The notes under the pieces: model-generated
Seen by the model: only the letters and a program-made list of their open reading frames with translations
What the model was told of the DNA's origin: nothing
Databases searched by the model: none
Assembly: GCA_018241995.1 (NCBI GenBank)
Contig: JAFECT010000001.1
Location: 62,001 to 126,000, forward strand
Reading direction: 5' to 3'
Source of the DNA: Pseudomonadota bacterium
Lineage (GTDB): Bacteria > Pseudomonadota > Alphaproteobacteria > Caulobacterales > Caulobacteraceae
Length of the DNA: 64,000 nt
Shown: piece by piece, positions 26,305 through 34,378 of the stretch
Position numbering within the stretch: position 1 is the stretch's first letter
Layout of the letters: each line of letters opens with the position of its first letter
Position numbers and translations under genes: made by a program

Positions 26305-26934
26305 ATGGACACCGACCCCACCGCCAAGGCCGCCCACGCCGACCTCGCCTATCTGCGCGGCCTGGTCGACAACGGCGGACGCAACCAGATGACCCTGGGC
26401 CTGCTGCTGTTCGCGGGCGGGCTGATCTACGGCCTGCAGGTTCTCGGGCACTGGGCCCAGGCCACCGGGGCGCTGAGGCTGTCCGGGCCGGGCGGCCTGG
26501 CGCTGGGGCTCGGCCCGACCGTCGTCTTCCTGGCCTTCCTGAGCTGGGTGCTGTGGCGTGAGCGCAAGCATCCGGTCAGTGGCTCGGCCAACCGGGCGAC
26601 CAACGCGGCCTTCGCCGCGGCCGGCATGGCCAATCTGTCGATGATCGCCGTCTTCGGCATGGCGGCGGTCCGCTACCATTCGCTGGTGATGTGGGAGTTC
26701 TATCCGGCCGTGGTGTTCGCCCTGCAGGGGGCCGCCTGGTTCGTGGCCTTCATGCTGCGCCGGCGCGCCTGGCTGTGCGTGGTGTCGCTGGGCTGGTTCG
26801 GCACGGCGGTGGCGCTGGGCGCCGCGATCGACACACCCGACTATCCGCTGATCGCCGCGATCGGCCTGCTGGCCTGGATGGCGGCGCCGGGGCTGGTGAT
26901 CATGCGTCTGGCGCGCGCCGAGCAGGCGGCCTGA
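26305..26934 (+). CDS. Membrane protein paired with a winged-helix regulator
   Basis: 209 residues with six predicted membrane helices and a short charged N-terminus. The ATG at 26305 has GGAGAG upstream. No enzymatic motif is visible. The winged-helix gene follows after 7 bp and is the commonest partner of this kind of membrane protein, where the small regulator is thought to control the pair. No function is claimed. Confidence 0.65.
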   Translation: MDTDPTAKAAHADLAYLRGLVDNGGRNQMTLGLLLFAGGLIYGLQVLGHWAQATGALRLSGPGGLALGLGPTVVFLAFLSWVLWRERKHPVSGSANRATNAAFAAAGMANLSMIAVFGMAAVRYHSLVMWEFYPAVVFALQGAAWFVAFMLRRRAWLCVVSLGWFGTAVALGAAIDTPDYPLIAAIGLLAWMAAPGLVIMRLARAEQAA

Positions 26935-26941
26935 TCCGCCC

Positions 26942-27238
26942 ATGCCCGCCAGCGACGTTGGCAAGCTGGACGAAGTGATCCACGGGCGGCTGCGCCTGGG
27001 GATCATGGTCTATCTGGCCGACGCCGAGGTCGCGGATTTCACCGAGCTGAAGACGGTGCTGGAGGCCACTCAGGGCAACCTGTCGGTCCACCTGCGCAAG
27101 CTGGAAGAGGCCGGCTATGTGGCCATCGACAAGAGTTTCCTCGACCGCAAGCCGCTGACGCGGATTCGTATCACTCCGAAGGGTCGGAAGGCGTTTGCGG
27201 GGTACCTCGAGGCGCTCGGCAAGGTGGTCGGGCGCTAG
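26942..27238 (+). CDS. Winged-helix transcriptional regulator (HTH_34/MarR-like)
   Basis: 98 residues. The helix-turn-helix is L-R-L-G-I-M-V-Y-L-A-D-A then F-T-E-L-K-T-V-L-E-A-T-Q-G-N-L-S-V-H-L-R-K-L-E-E-A-G-Y-V, followed by a wing with R-I-R-I-T-P-K-G-R-K-A-F. Such proteins are dimeric repressors. It starts 7 bp after the membrane gene. Its stop lies 2 bp before that of the converging gene. Confidence 0.85.
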   Translation: MPASDVGKLDEVIHGRLRLGIMVYLADAEVADFTELKTVLEATQGNLSVHLRKLEEAGYVAIDKSFLDRKPLTRIRITPKGRKAFAGYLEALGKVVGR

Positions 27239-27240
27239 GC

Positions 27241-27828
27241 CTATTGCGGCGCCGGTTCCGGAGGCGGCGCCTTCGGCTGCCCGCCCCAGGTCTTGGCCTT
27301 CTGGGCCTCGTAAGTCTCGCGGATGGTGGCGCGGGGCGCATCCAGGCCCACGCCCTTCAGGCGGTCGGCCCACTCGCCGGCGACGAGGCGCAGGGTCTCG
27401 GTGCCCCAGCTCGGCTCGAGCGTCGAGGTCCAGCTGCGCAGGGACTCCGCGTTCAGGAACAGCAAGGTCAGGGTGGCGAAGGCGATGGTGCGGCTGGTCC
27501 AGCGGCGGGTGCGCTCCGCCAGGACCTGGTCGTCCACATCCTCAGCGACCGTGACCGCGCCCACACGGGCGGCCAGCCAGCGGTACATGCGGTCCAGCAC
27601 ATTGTCGGTGTCGTAGTCCTCTTCCGACACGGCGAAGTGGTCGGGGTCGGTCAGGGGCGGCGGGCGCTGGGGGGCGTCATAGCTGGCCACGTATTCAGGC
27701 TGGGCGATGACCGCCTCGGCCCCGCCTTGCTCCGGATCGTGGATGGTCGGCGGCATGGTGTGATGCGTCCCGGGGAACGGGTCCAGCGGGTGCTTGCCGG
27801 GGATCAGGTCGTCGTGATCGTCGCTCAT
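27241..27828 (-). CDS. Protein with one membrane helix downstream of the MBOAT gene
   Basis: 195 residues. A His/Pro/Asp-rich N-terminal half (about 1-85) is followed by a basic stretch, one membrane helix (about 113-127) and a C-terminal tail ending P-P-P-E-P-A-P-Q. No family recognised. It is the last gene of the four-gene O-acetylation cluster, 10 bp after the MBOAT stop, so a role in the same export or acylation is likely but unproven. Confidence 0.6.
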   Translation of the reverse strand: MSDDHDDLIPGKHPLDPFPGTHHTMPPTIHDPEQGGAEAVIAQPEYVASYDAPQRPPPLTDPDHFAVSEEDYDTDNVLDRMYRWLAARVGAVTVAEDVDDQVLAERTRRWTSRTIAFATLTLLFLNAESLRSWTSTLEPSWGTETLRLVAGEWADRLKGVGLDAPRATIRETYEAQKAKTWGGQPKAPPPEPAPQ

Positions 27829-27838
27829 CTCGCCCGCC

Positions 27839-29248
27839 TCAGAACTGGTAGTAGATGAAGGGCGCCACGCCCTCGGGACGCATGGCTTCGACCAGCAGGA
27901 TGATCAGGGCGACGGTGACGCCCAGCGCCGGCGACGGCAGGGCCTTCACTCCGCGCGTCACGCTTTCGATGGCGCGCGGCGGCAGGAAGTGCATGCCCAG
28001 GCCGATGACGATGATCCCCAGCAGGAAGGGCGTCAGTTGGGTGATGCCCTGGTCGATCCGGCCGAAGCCCTGCAGGAAGGCCAGGGCCTGGTCGAAGCTT
28101 TCCGAGCGGAACAGGATCCAGCTCAGGCAGACGACGTGGAAGGTCACGAGCAGACCCAGGATCGCCGGCCACTTGGGCCAGGCCTTGGGCCGCATCTCCT
28201 GCCAGATGCGCTCGATGCACAGCACCCCCCCGTGCAGGCCGCCCCAGGCCACGAAGGTCCAGGAGGCGCCGTGCCAGAGGCCGCCCAGCACCATGGTGAT
28301 CAAGAGGTTCCGGCAGGTCCCGAACAGGCCGCCGCGGCTGCCGCCCAGCGGAATGTAGAGATAGTCGCGCAGCCAGCTCGACAGGCTGATGTGCCAGCGC
28401 CGCCAGAAGTCCTGCAGTGAGGTCGCGCGATAGGGCTGGTCGAAGTTCCTGGGGAAGCGATAGCCCAGCAGCGCCGCCAGGCCGATGGCCATGTCGCTGT
28501 AGGCCGAGAAGTCGCAGTAGATCTGCACCGCATAGCCGTAGGTCCCGGCCAACAGGTCCAGCGCGCCGTACTGGCTGGGGTCGAAGAACACCGGGTCGAC
28601 CAGGCCGGCCGCCAGCTCGGACGCGATCACGGTCTTCTTCAAGAGGCCCCAGGCGATCAGCAGCATGCCGTGGGTGGCCATGCCGCGGGTCAGGCGCGGG
28701 GTCTGGTTGAACTGGGGCAGAAGGTCGGCGCCGCGGACGATGGGGCCGGCGACCAGGTGCGGGAAGAACGACATCATCAGCATGACGTCGAGCAGCGACT
28801 TGGCCGGCGGGATCTTGCCGCGGTGGACGTCCACCACATAGCTGATGGCCTGGAAGGTGAAGAACGACACCCCCACCGGCAGGATCACATTGAGCAGCGG
28901 CAGGTCCCGCTCCCAATGCATCAGCTTCAACGCCTCGCCGAGCTGGTCGACGAAGAAGCCGTAGTATTTGAAGAAGCCCAGAACCGTCAGGTTCACCGCC
29001 ACGCACAGGGCGATCAGCCAGTGCCGTGTCGATTTGGCGCCCGTCTTGGCGACGCTGGCGGCGACCCACCAGTTGAAGATGGCGCTCAGGATCAGAAGGC
29101 CGACGAAACGCCAATCCCACCAGCCGTAGAAAACCCAGCTGGCCAGCACCAGGAACACCTTGCGCCGCCCGTTCTCGCGCTCGAGCGACCAGGCGGTGGC
29201 GTACACGAACAGGAAGAACAGCCCGAAGATCATCGTCGGGAAAAGCAT
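27839..29248 (-). CDS. MBOAT-family O-acyltransferase (AlgI/PatA-like)
   Basis: 469 residues, about eleven membrane helices. It begins L-F-P-T-M-I-F-G-L-F-F, close to AlgI. The conserved region W-R-R-W-H-I-S-L-S-S-W-L-R-D-Y-L-Y-I-P-L-G-G-S-R and the active-site His in L-W-H-G-A-S-W-T-F are present. AlgI/PatA proteins pass acetyl groups across the inner membrane to a periplasmic partner that acetylates polysaccharide or peptidoglycan. Here the upstream genes code for two SGNH proteins, which fill the partner role. Spacing to the upstream gene is 3 bp. Confidence 0.92.
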   Translation of the reverse strand: MLFPTMIFGLFFLFVYATAWSLERENGRRKVFLVLASWVFYGWWDWRFVGLLILSAIFNWWVAASVAKTGAKSTRHWLIALCVAVNLTVLGFFKYYGFFVDQLGEALKLMHWERDLPLLNVILPVGVSFFTFQAISYVVDVHRGKIPPAKSLLDVMLMMSFFPHLVAGPIVRGADLLPQFNQTPRLTRGMATHGMLLIAWGLLKKTVIASELAAGLVDPVFFDPSQYGALDLLAGTYGYAVQIYCDFSAYSDMAIGLAALLGYRFPRNFDQPYRATSLQDFWRRWHISLSSWLRDYLYIPLGGSRGGLFGTCRNLLITMVLGGLWHGASWTFVAWGGLHGGVLCIERIWQEMRPKAWPKWPAILGLLVTFHVVCLSWILFRSESFDQALAFLQGFGRIDQGITQLTPFLLGIIVIGLGMHFLPPRAIESVTRGVKALPSPALGVTVALIILLVEAMRPEGVAPFIYYQF

Positions 29249-29251
29249 CGA

Positions 29252-30631
29252 CTACCTCTGTCCCACGATGGCTGCGTAGGCTTGCATCAGATCGCCTGAC
29301 AGCAAATCCGCGACCAGTCGGCCGCCGTCACTGGTGAAATGCACGTGGTCGCCGCGCACCAGGCGCGGATCGGCGCGCGACAGGACATGCGCCGAACACG
29401 GCCCACCCATGCGCGCGCTCCAGTCCCAGAAGGCCGCGCCCTCTTCCTCGGCCGCCTGCCGCTGGGCGTCGCGGACGATGGCGAGGGCCGGCGGCGGGTA
29501 CCAGCGGGCCAGAGCCGGGTTCTTGTCGGCCACCAGCCGCGCGTAGTCGGCGACCTCGGACGGGCTCAGCTGAGCGCAGGAGAAGCCGAAGTTCGCCTTG
29601 CCGTCCTCAGGGATGTCGGGACGGACCTTGTTGGCGTCGGGCGGCCCCAGCATCAGGACGGGCACGCCGGGCGCCAGGTGGCGAAGGCGCTCGATCTGGC
29701 CCTTGACGACCTTCTGATAGGCCTTGCCGTCGACCTCGCCCTCGAAGCCGTCGTTGGTGCCGAAGGCCAGGATCAAGAGATCGGGCGCATAGGCCTTGAA
29801 CTCGGCCGAGAGGATGGCGTCGTCGCGGGCCGCGAAATCCTGGATGCGCGTGCCGATCACGCCCATGTTCGAGACGGCGACCCCACCCGGGCGGAAGGTG
29901 GCGAAGGACAACAGCGTCACCGGCCCGCCCTCGGCCTTCAGCTCCAGCCGGTCCTTCAGGCCGGTGAAACTGAACTGGCGGCAGAGCGGCTGGTTCGTGG
30001 GGCCAGCGAGCGCGACCCGCTGCGTCTCCTCGCCCACGGTGACGCTCAGCGTTCCGGCGTCGGGCGCCGACAGGGCGCAGAGGGTGGCGCGGTCGAAGCG
30101 CGCTTCCGGGTCGGCCTTGACCGTGACGGCGGCGCCGGGCTTGGCCGAGACCAGCCGCCAGCCGGAGAGGCCGAACGGCCCCTTGGCTTGGACCGGCGCG
30201 CCCGGGTCGGTGGACTTGGCCCAGCTGGCGGGCAGGAAACTGGCCTCGAGCTTCCAGCCGTCGGACTGCTCCACCGTGATCTGGCGCGGATTGTAGGCGG
30301 CGAAGGGGCGGCCGGGCGGCAGGGCGCCTCGCCCGCCCTCGCCGAAGCGCGACTGAAGTTGGGCCCGCAGCTGGCCGGTGATGTGGTCGGCGGCCGTGTG
30401 GCTGTCGCCGATCTGGATCACGTGAACGGGCCGCGTGCGCGCGCCGGACTTCACCTGCTCCAGCGCCTGGAAGAAAGGCGCGAGCGCCTTTGCGTCATCG
30501 ATGGGCATGGATGCCGGCGGGGGCGTCGGAGCGGGCGTGGGCGCGGGTTGCGGGTCGGCCAGCGCCGGGCTCGCAGCCATCGCCGCCGCCAGCGCCATGG
30601 CCGGTCCCCTGCGCCCGGCCCCCCGGCTCAT
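29252..30631 (-). CDS. Exported SGNH/GDSL-type O-acetyltransferase or esterase
   Basis: 459 residues with a signal peptide and a Pro/Thr-rich linker. SGNH blocks are seen: block I V-I-Q-I-G-D-S-H-T near residue 70, G-T-N-D near 275 (F-G-T-N-D-G-F), and the catalytic Asp-x-x-His-like D-H-V-H-F near 430. A beta-sandwich insert lies between blocks I and III. The protein is likely the periplasmic acetyl acceptor/transferase for the MBOAT. The ATG overlaps the stop of the DUF459 gene by ATGA. Confidence 0.85.
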   Translation of the reverse strand: MSRGAGRRGPAMALAAAMAASPALADPQPAPTPAPTPPPASMPIDDAKALAPFFQALEQVKSGARTRPVHVIQIGDSHTAADHITGQLRAQLQSRFGEGGRGALPPGRPFAAYNPRQITVEQSDGWKLEASFLPASWAKSTDPGAPVQAKGPFGLSGWRLVSAKPGAAVTVKADPEARFDRATLCALSAPDAGTLSVTVGEETQRVALAGPTNQPLCRQFSFTGLKDRLELKAEGGPVTLLSFATFRPGGVAVSNMGVIGTRIQDFAARDDAILSAEFKAYAPDLLILAFGTNDGFEGEVDGKAYQKVVKGQIERLRHLAPGVPVLMLGPPDANKVRPDIPEDGKANFGFSCAQLSPSEVADYARLVADKNPALARWYPPPALAIVRDAQRQAAEEEGAAFWDWSARMGGPCSAHVLSRADPRLVRGDHVHFTSDGGRLVADLLSGDLMQAYAAIVGQR

Positions 30632-31626
30632 GGTCGCGCAGCGGCCTGGACCGAGGCGCCGCGCTGGCCGGCCACCTGCGGGTGGGTCGAAGCGGCGGCC
30701 ACGTCGTTCCGGATGCGCGAGGACACCGGGGCGGCGATACGCAGGTATCCCGCCATGGTCATGTGGATGCCGTCCTTGGCCCGCATCAGGGTCTTGCGGC
30801 CGCCCGAGGTCAGATAGGCGTCATAGACCCCCGCCTCGTTCACCGTCGCAGACACGGTCGGGATGAACGGCACGCCCAGCTGGCTCATCTTGTAGGCGTA
30901 GATCGAATTCAGAATCTGGGCCCGCTGGTCGAACCCGACCCGGCCCATCTTGGGCAGGCCGACCCAGTAGACCACCGCGCCCTGGCGGCGCAGCAGGCCC
31001 ACCAGGGCCTCGATGCGGCCCTCATAGACCTGGCGCCAGGCGGGCGTGTTGAACTGCAGCACGCTGCGCCCCTGGATGATGCCCTGCTCATCGTTGGTGC
31101 CGAACATGATCACCGCCACGTCCACATGGCGCCCGGCCAGCTGCTCGGCGGTGCGCGCCTGGACGTCGACATAGTCGTAGCGGGAGATGCCGGTGGACGG
31201 CCGGCTGAACTTGACCACGTCGTAGGTCTTGCCGTCCTTCATCTGGCGATAGAGCCCGGCCCACAGGCCGTCGGCCATGGAGTCGCCGAACACCCCGATC
31301 GTCAGCGGCCGGCGGGTCGACAGGGCGACCTGGACGACCGGCGACGGCTGAGCCGCCTGCACGGCCGCCTTGGCCGCGGCGGACTTGGCCACGCTGCGCG
31401 CGCCCGGCGCCGAGGCGAAGGCGCTGGAGAAGGGTCCGACTTCCGAGAACAGCGAGCCGAAGCCGGCCGGGCCGCTGGCGGTCGCGAACACGATGCCCAG
31501 CATCACGCCGACCACCAGGCCGAACAGGAAAACCGGCAGGCCGTCGGAACGCCGCTTTTCGCCCTTCGATCCGGGGCTTCGCAGGCTGCGCTCCTGCGGA
31601 CGATACTCTACGCCGTCGTCGGCCAC
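30628..31626 (-). CDS. DUF459-type SGNH hydrolase, membrane anchored
   Basis: 332 residues, one N-terminal membrane helix (about 30-50) and an Ala-rich linker. SGNH blocks: I-G-V-F-G-D-S-M-A-D-G near 108, F-G-T-N-D-E-Q-G near 170, and D-G-I-H-M-T near 285. DUF459 proteins sit next to MBOAT genes in many alphaproteobacteria. It is the first gene of the cluster, with the second SGNH gene overlapping it by 4 bp. The role is probably periplasmic glycan O-acetylation. Confidence 0.85.
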   Translation of the reverse strand: MADDGVEYRPQERSLRSPGSKGEKRRSDGLPVFLFGLVVGVMLGIVFATASGPAGFGSLFSEVGPFSSAFASAPGARSVAKSAAAKAAVQAAQPSPVVQVALSTRRPLTIGVFGDSMADGLWAGLYRQMKDGKTYDVVKFSRPSTGISRYDYVDVQARTAEQLAGRHVDVAVIMFGTNDEQGIIQGRSVLQFNTPAWRQVYEGRIEALVGLLRRQGAVVYWVGLPKMGRVGFDQRAQILNSIYAYKMSQLGVPFIPTVSATVNEAGVYDAYLTSGGRKTLMRAKDGIHMTMAGYLRIAAPVSSRIRNDVAAASTHPQVAGQRGASVQAAARP

Positions 31627-31828
31627 TCCAACCCCCTCAATCCCCCAGAGCCCAAGGAACCATCAACGTTTTCTTAAGGCAAGGCTGGTCGCCGGAGGCG
31701 GGAGCCGTAACCTTAATGTGCGGCCCGGAAGCCACGCCAGGATACTTGCGCTCGGCGACCGGCGCTCGCCCAAACCGACACGCTTGGGCTACAAAGAGTT
31801 CCACGCCCTATCGCAGGAGAGACAAGCC

Positions 31829-32149
31829 GTGCTCGTAGCGACCACCAACGACCTTCCGGGCTACCGCATCGTCAAGCACCTGGGCTTGGTGCGCGGCATC
31901 ACCGTGCGCTCGCGCAACGCCGTGGCCAATTTCGGCGGGGCGATCCAGTCGCTGTTCGGCGGGCAGCTGTCCGTCTACGTCAACCTGGCCGAGGCGGCCC
32001 GGCAGGAGGCCTTCGATCACCTGTGCGAACACGCCCGCGCCGCCGGCGCCAATGCGGTGATCGCCATGCGCTACGACGCCAACGAGATCATGGAAGGCGT
32101 CACCGAGGTCCTGGCCTACGGCACCGCCGTGGTCGTCGAGCCGGTCTGA
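31829..32149 (+). CDS. UPF0145 (YbjQ-like) putative heavy-metal-binding domain protein
   Basis: 106 residues from a GTG at 31829 with AGGAGA 7-8 bp upstream; the frame is open much further upstream but that sequence overlaps the divergent gene. The family pattern is seen as T-N-D-L-P-G-Y-R-I-V-K-H-L-G-L-V-R-G, then R-S-R-N-A-V-A-N-F and the late A-N-A-V-I-A-M-R-Y-D-A-N-E-I motif. YbjQ forms pentameric rings; its function is unknown. The amidase gene starts 7 bp downstream. Confidence 0.88.
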   Translation: MLVATTNDLPGYRIVKHLGLVRGITVRSRNAVANFGGAIQSLFGGQLSVYVNLAEAARQEAFDHLCEHARAAGANAVIAMRYDANEIMEGVTEVLAYGTAVVVEPV

Positions 32150-32156
32150 CGCGGCG

Positions 32157-33485
32157 TTGCGCACCCTCGTCGAACAGGCGCGGTCGCTGGCGGGCAGCTG
32201 GACCACCAGCCGGGCGCTGGTCGATGCGGCGCTGGACAAGATCGCGGTCGATTCAAGGCCCTACACCGACGTCTTCGCAGAGCGCGCGCGGCAAGAGGCC
32301 GACCTTTCGGACCGCAATCGGCGGCTTGGGCATCCCGTCCGACCGCTCGAGGGCCTGCCGATTTCGGTCAAGGACCTGTTCGAGATCGAGGGCCTGCCGA
32401 CCCCTGCCGGCACGCCGATCCTGAAGGATGGCCCCGTCGCCACGCGCGACGCGCCGGTGGTCGAGCGCTTGCGCCGGGCCGGGGCGATCATCGTCGGCCG
32501 CACCCACATGAGCCCCTTCGCCTTCTCGGGCGTCGGCATGAACCCCTACGGCCGCCAGCCGGTCAATCCGCGCGACCCGGCCCGCGCGCCCGGCGGGTCC
32601 AGCTCCGGCGCCGGGGTCACGGTGGGCCTGGGCCAGGTCGCGGCCTCGATCGGCACCGACACCGGCGGCTCGGTGCGCATCCCCGCCGCTCTGTGCGGCG
32701 TCGTCGGGTTCAAGCCGACCAAGGCGCGGATCAGCACCGAAGGCGCCGTGCCGCTGTCGCCGCTGCTGGACTCCGTCGGGCCCCTGGCGACCACGGTCGA
32801 GGACTGCCGCCTGCTCGACGCGGTGCTGGCGGACGCGCCGCCGGAGCCTCATGCATCCGTGCCGCTGGCGACGCTAAGGTTCGGCGTGCTCAAGGATTTC
32901 GTGCTCGACGAGATGGAGCCCCAGGCGGCGCAGGATTTCGAGCGCGCCCTGGCCCGGCTTTCGGTGGCCGGCGCGCGGATCGAGCCGGTGCGCCTTCCCG
33001 CCCTGAACCGCATCCCTGAGATCGAGGCCAATGGCGGGGTGATCAACGCCGAGGCCTATGCGGTGCACGCCCGCGCCGGATGGCTGGCGCAGAAGGCGCT
33101 CTACGACCCTAACGTCTGGTTCCGGCTGGAGGCCGGCGGACGGATGAGCGCAACCGACTATCTCAATGCGCTGTGGGGCTGGCGCGAGCTGGCGCGCGAG
33201 GCCGACGGCTTGTTCGAGCCCTACGACGCGGTGCTGTGGCCGACCTGCCCGATCCTGGCTCCAGTGATGGCCGAGCTCAGCGACCCCAAGGCCTTCGGCC
33301 GCGCCAACAGCCTCTTGCTGCGCAACACCCGCATCGTGAACCTGATGGACCGCTGCGCGATCAGCCTGCCGATGTCGGAGCCCGGCGCGCAAGCCAGCGG
33401 CCTGATGCTGACCGGCCCACGCATGGGCGACCAGCGCCTTCTGGCCGTCGCGGCGGCGGTCGAGGCTGCGCTGGAGCCGCGGTGA
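32157..33485 (+). CDS. Amidase signature family hydrolase
   Basis: 442 residues from a TTG; no better start is visible. The Ser-cisSer-Lys triad is present: Lys in I-S-V-K-D-L-F, the Ser-rich loop G-G-S-S-S-G-A-G and the nucleophile in D-T-G-G-S-V-R-I-P-A-A-L-C-G. The substrate (amide, nitrile-derived amide or carbamate) cannot be read off. Cytosolic. The lipoprotein gene starts inside its stop codon (TGATG), so they are co-transcribed with the UPF0145 gene. Confidence 0.9.
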   Translation: MRTLVEQARSLAGSWTTSRALVDAALDKIAVDSRPYTDVFAERARQEADLSDRNRRLGHPVRPLEGLPISVKDLFEIEGLPTPAGTPILKDGPVATRDAPVVERLRRAGAIIVGRTHMSPFAFSGVGMNPYGRQPVNPRDPARAPGGSSSGAGVTVGLGQVAASIGTDTGGSVRIPAALCGVVGFKPTKARISTEGAVPLSPLLDSVGPLATTVEDCRLLDAVLADAPPEPHASVPLATLRFGVLKDFVLDEMEPQAAQDFERALARLSVAGARIEPVRLPALNRIPEIEANGGVINAEAYAVHARAGWLAQKALYDPNVWFRLEAGGRMSATDYLNALWGWRELAREADGLFEPYDAVLWPTCPILAPVMAELSDPKAFGRANSLLLRNTRIVNLMDRCAISLPMSEPGAQASGLMLTGPRMGDQRLLAVAAAVEAALEPR

Positions 33486-34378
33486 TGAAGCTTGCGCTGA
33501 CCGCAAGCGCGCTGGCTGCAGCCCTCGCCCTCTCGGCCTGCGCCCCGCTCTCGCGCCTTACGGCCTCGCACCTCGGGCCGTGCCGCTACGACACGGAGGC
33601 CCTGGAGTTCAAAATAGGCGACGCGCGCACCCAGGCCCGCTGCCTGCTGCGCCATGTGCGGCGCAGCGGGGTGCTGGGCCCGGCCTGGCCCCTGCCGCCG
33701 ACTCTGGGCCGGCTGGTCGGCACGGCCGATACGCCCTCGGTCGGTGCTCTGCGCCGCTACATCGCCTCGCGGCCGATGGCGCCGGATCAGGCCCAGGCCT
33801 GGGCCACCCTGGCGGCCGACCTCGACAAGCCGATCTCCCGCGGCTGGAACAACCGCCCCGACGCGCCCGCCGCGCGGTACTTCGTGATCCACGACACCTC
33901 CACGCCCTACCTCGAAGCCAAGCCCTTCCCGAGCGACCTCGACCACGATCCCCAGGTCAACGACCTGACGCAGTATTTCCGCGGTGAGCCGGTGGCCCAT
34001 GTGTTCGTCAATCGCCGGGGCGAGATCGCAGTCGGCCACACCTTCTCCACCCCCTGGCGCGCCACCAAGCGCGAGCGTTTCACCGACGCGCGCAACAAGG
34101 GCATGTTCATCCACATCGAGATGGGCCAGCCGCGCCGCCAGTCGAAGCCCGGCACGCGCGACGACACCCTGGCGCCCCGTCCCGGCTTCGGCGAGCGCCA
34201 GTACGAGTCCCTGGCGCTGCTCTACATCTGCGCCAGCGTGCAGGCCGGCCGATGGCTGACGCCGGGGTTCCACTCCGCCGTCGACGAAGGCATCGCCGCC
34301 AAGCACGACGATCCCCAGCACTTCGACATCGGCCGGCTGGATCGCGCCTTGGCGCGCGAGCTCAAGGATATCCGCTGA
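33485..34378 (+). CDS. Lipoprotein resembling N-acetylmuramoyl-L-alanine amidases
   Basis: 297 residues with a lipoprotein signal: hydrophobic stretch then L-S-A-C at about residue 19. The central part has F-V-I-H-D-T-S (a possible zinc His of the amidase_2 fold) and H-V-F-V-N-R-R-G-E-I-A-V-G-H, then H-I-E-M-G, and late F-H-S-A-V-D-E-G-I. These match the strand order of amidase_2 proteins, but not all ligands could be assigned. It may act on peptidoglycan in the periplasm. It overlaps the amidase gene by one base. Confidence 0.6.
   Translation: MKLALTASALAAALALSACAPLSRLTASHLGPCRYDTEALEFKIGDARTQARCLLRHVRRSGVLGPAWPLPPTLGRLVGTADTPSVGALRRYIASRPMAPDQAQAWATLAADLDKPISRGWNNRPDAPAARYFVIHDTSTPYLEAKPFPSDLDHDPQVNDLTQYFRGEPVAHVFVNRRGEIAVGHTFSTPWRATKRERFTDARNKGMFIHIEMGQPRRQSKPGTRDDTLAPRPGFGERQYESLALLYICASVQAGRWLTPGFHSAVDEGIAAKHDDPQHFDIGRLDRALARELKDIR

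Noticed and set aside
29339..30817. 492-codon plus-strand frame opposite the two SGNH genes
   Set aside because: Antisense to genes with intact motifs and overlapping starts and stops; composition is repetitive Arg/Gly/Ala typical of a shadow frame.
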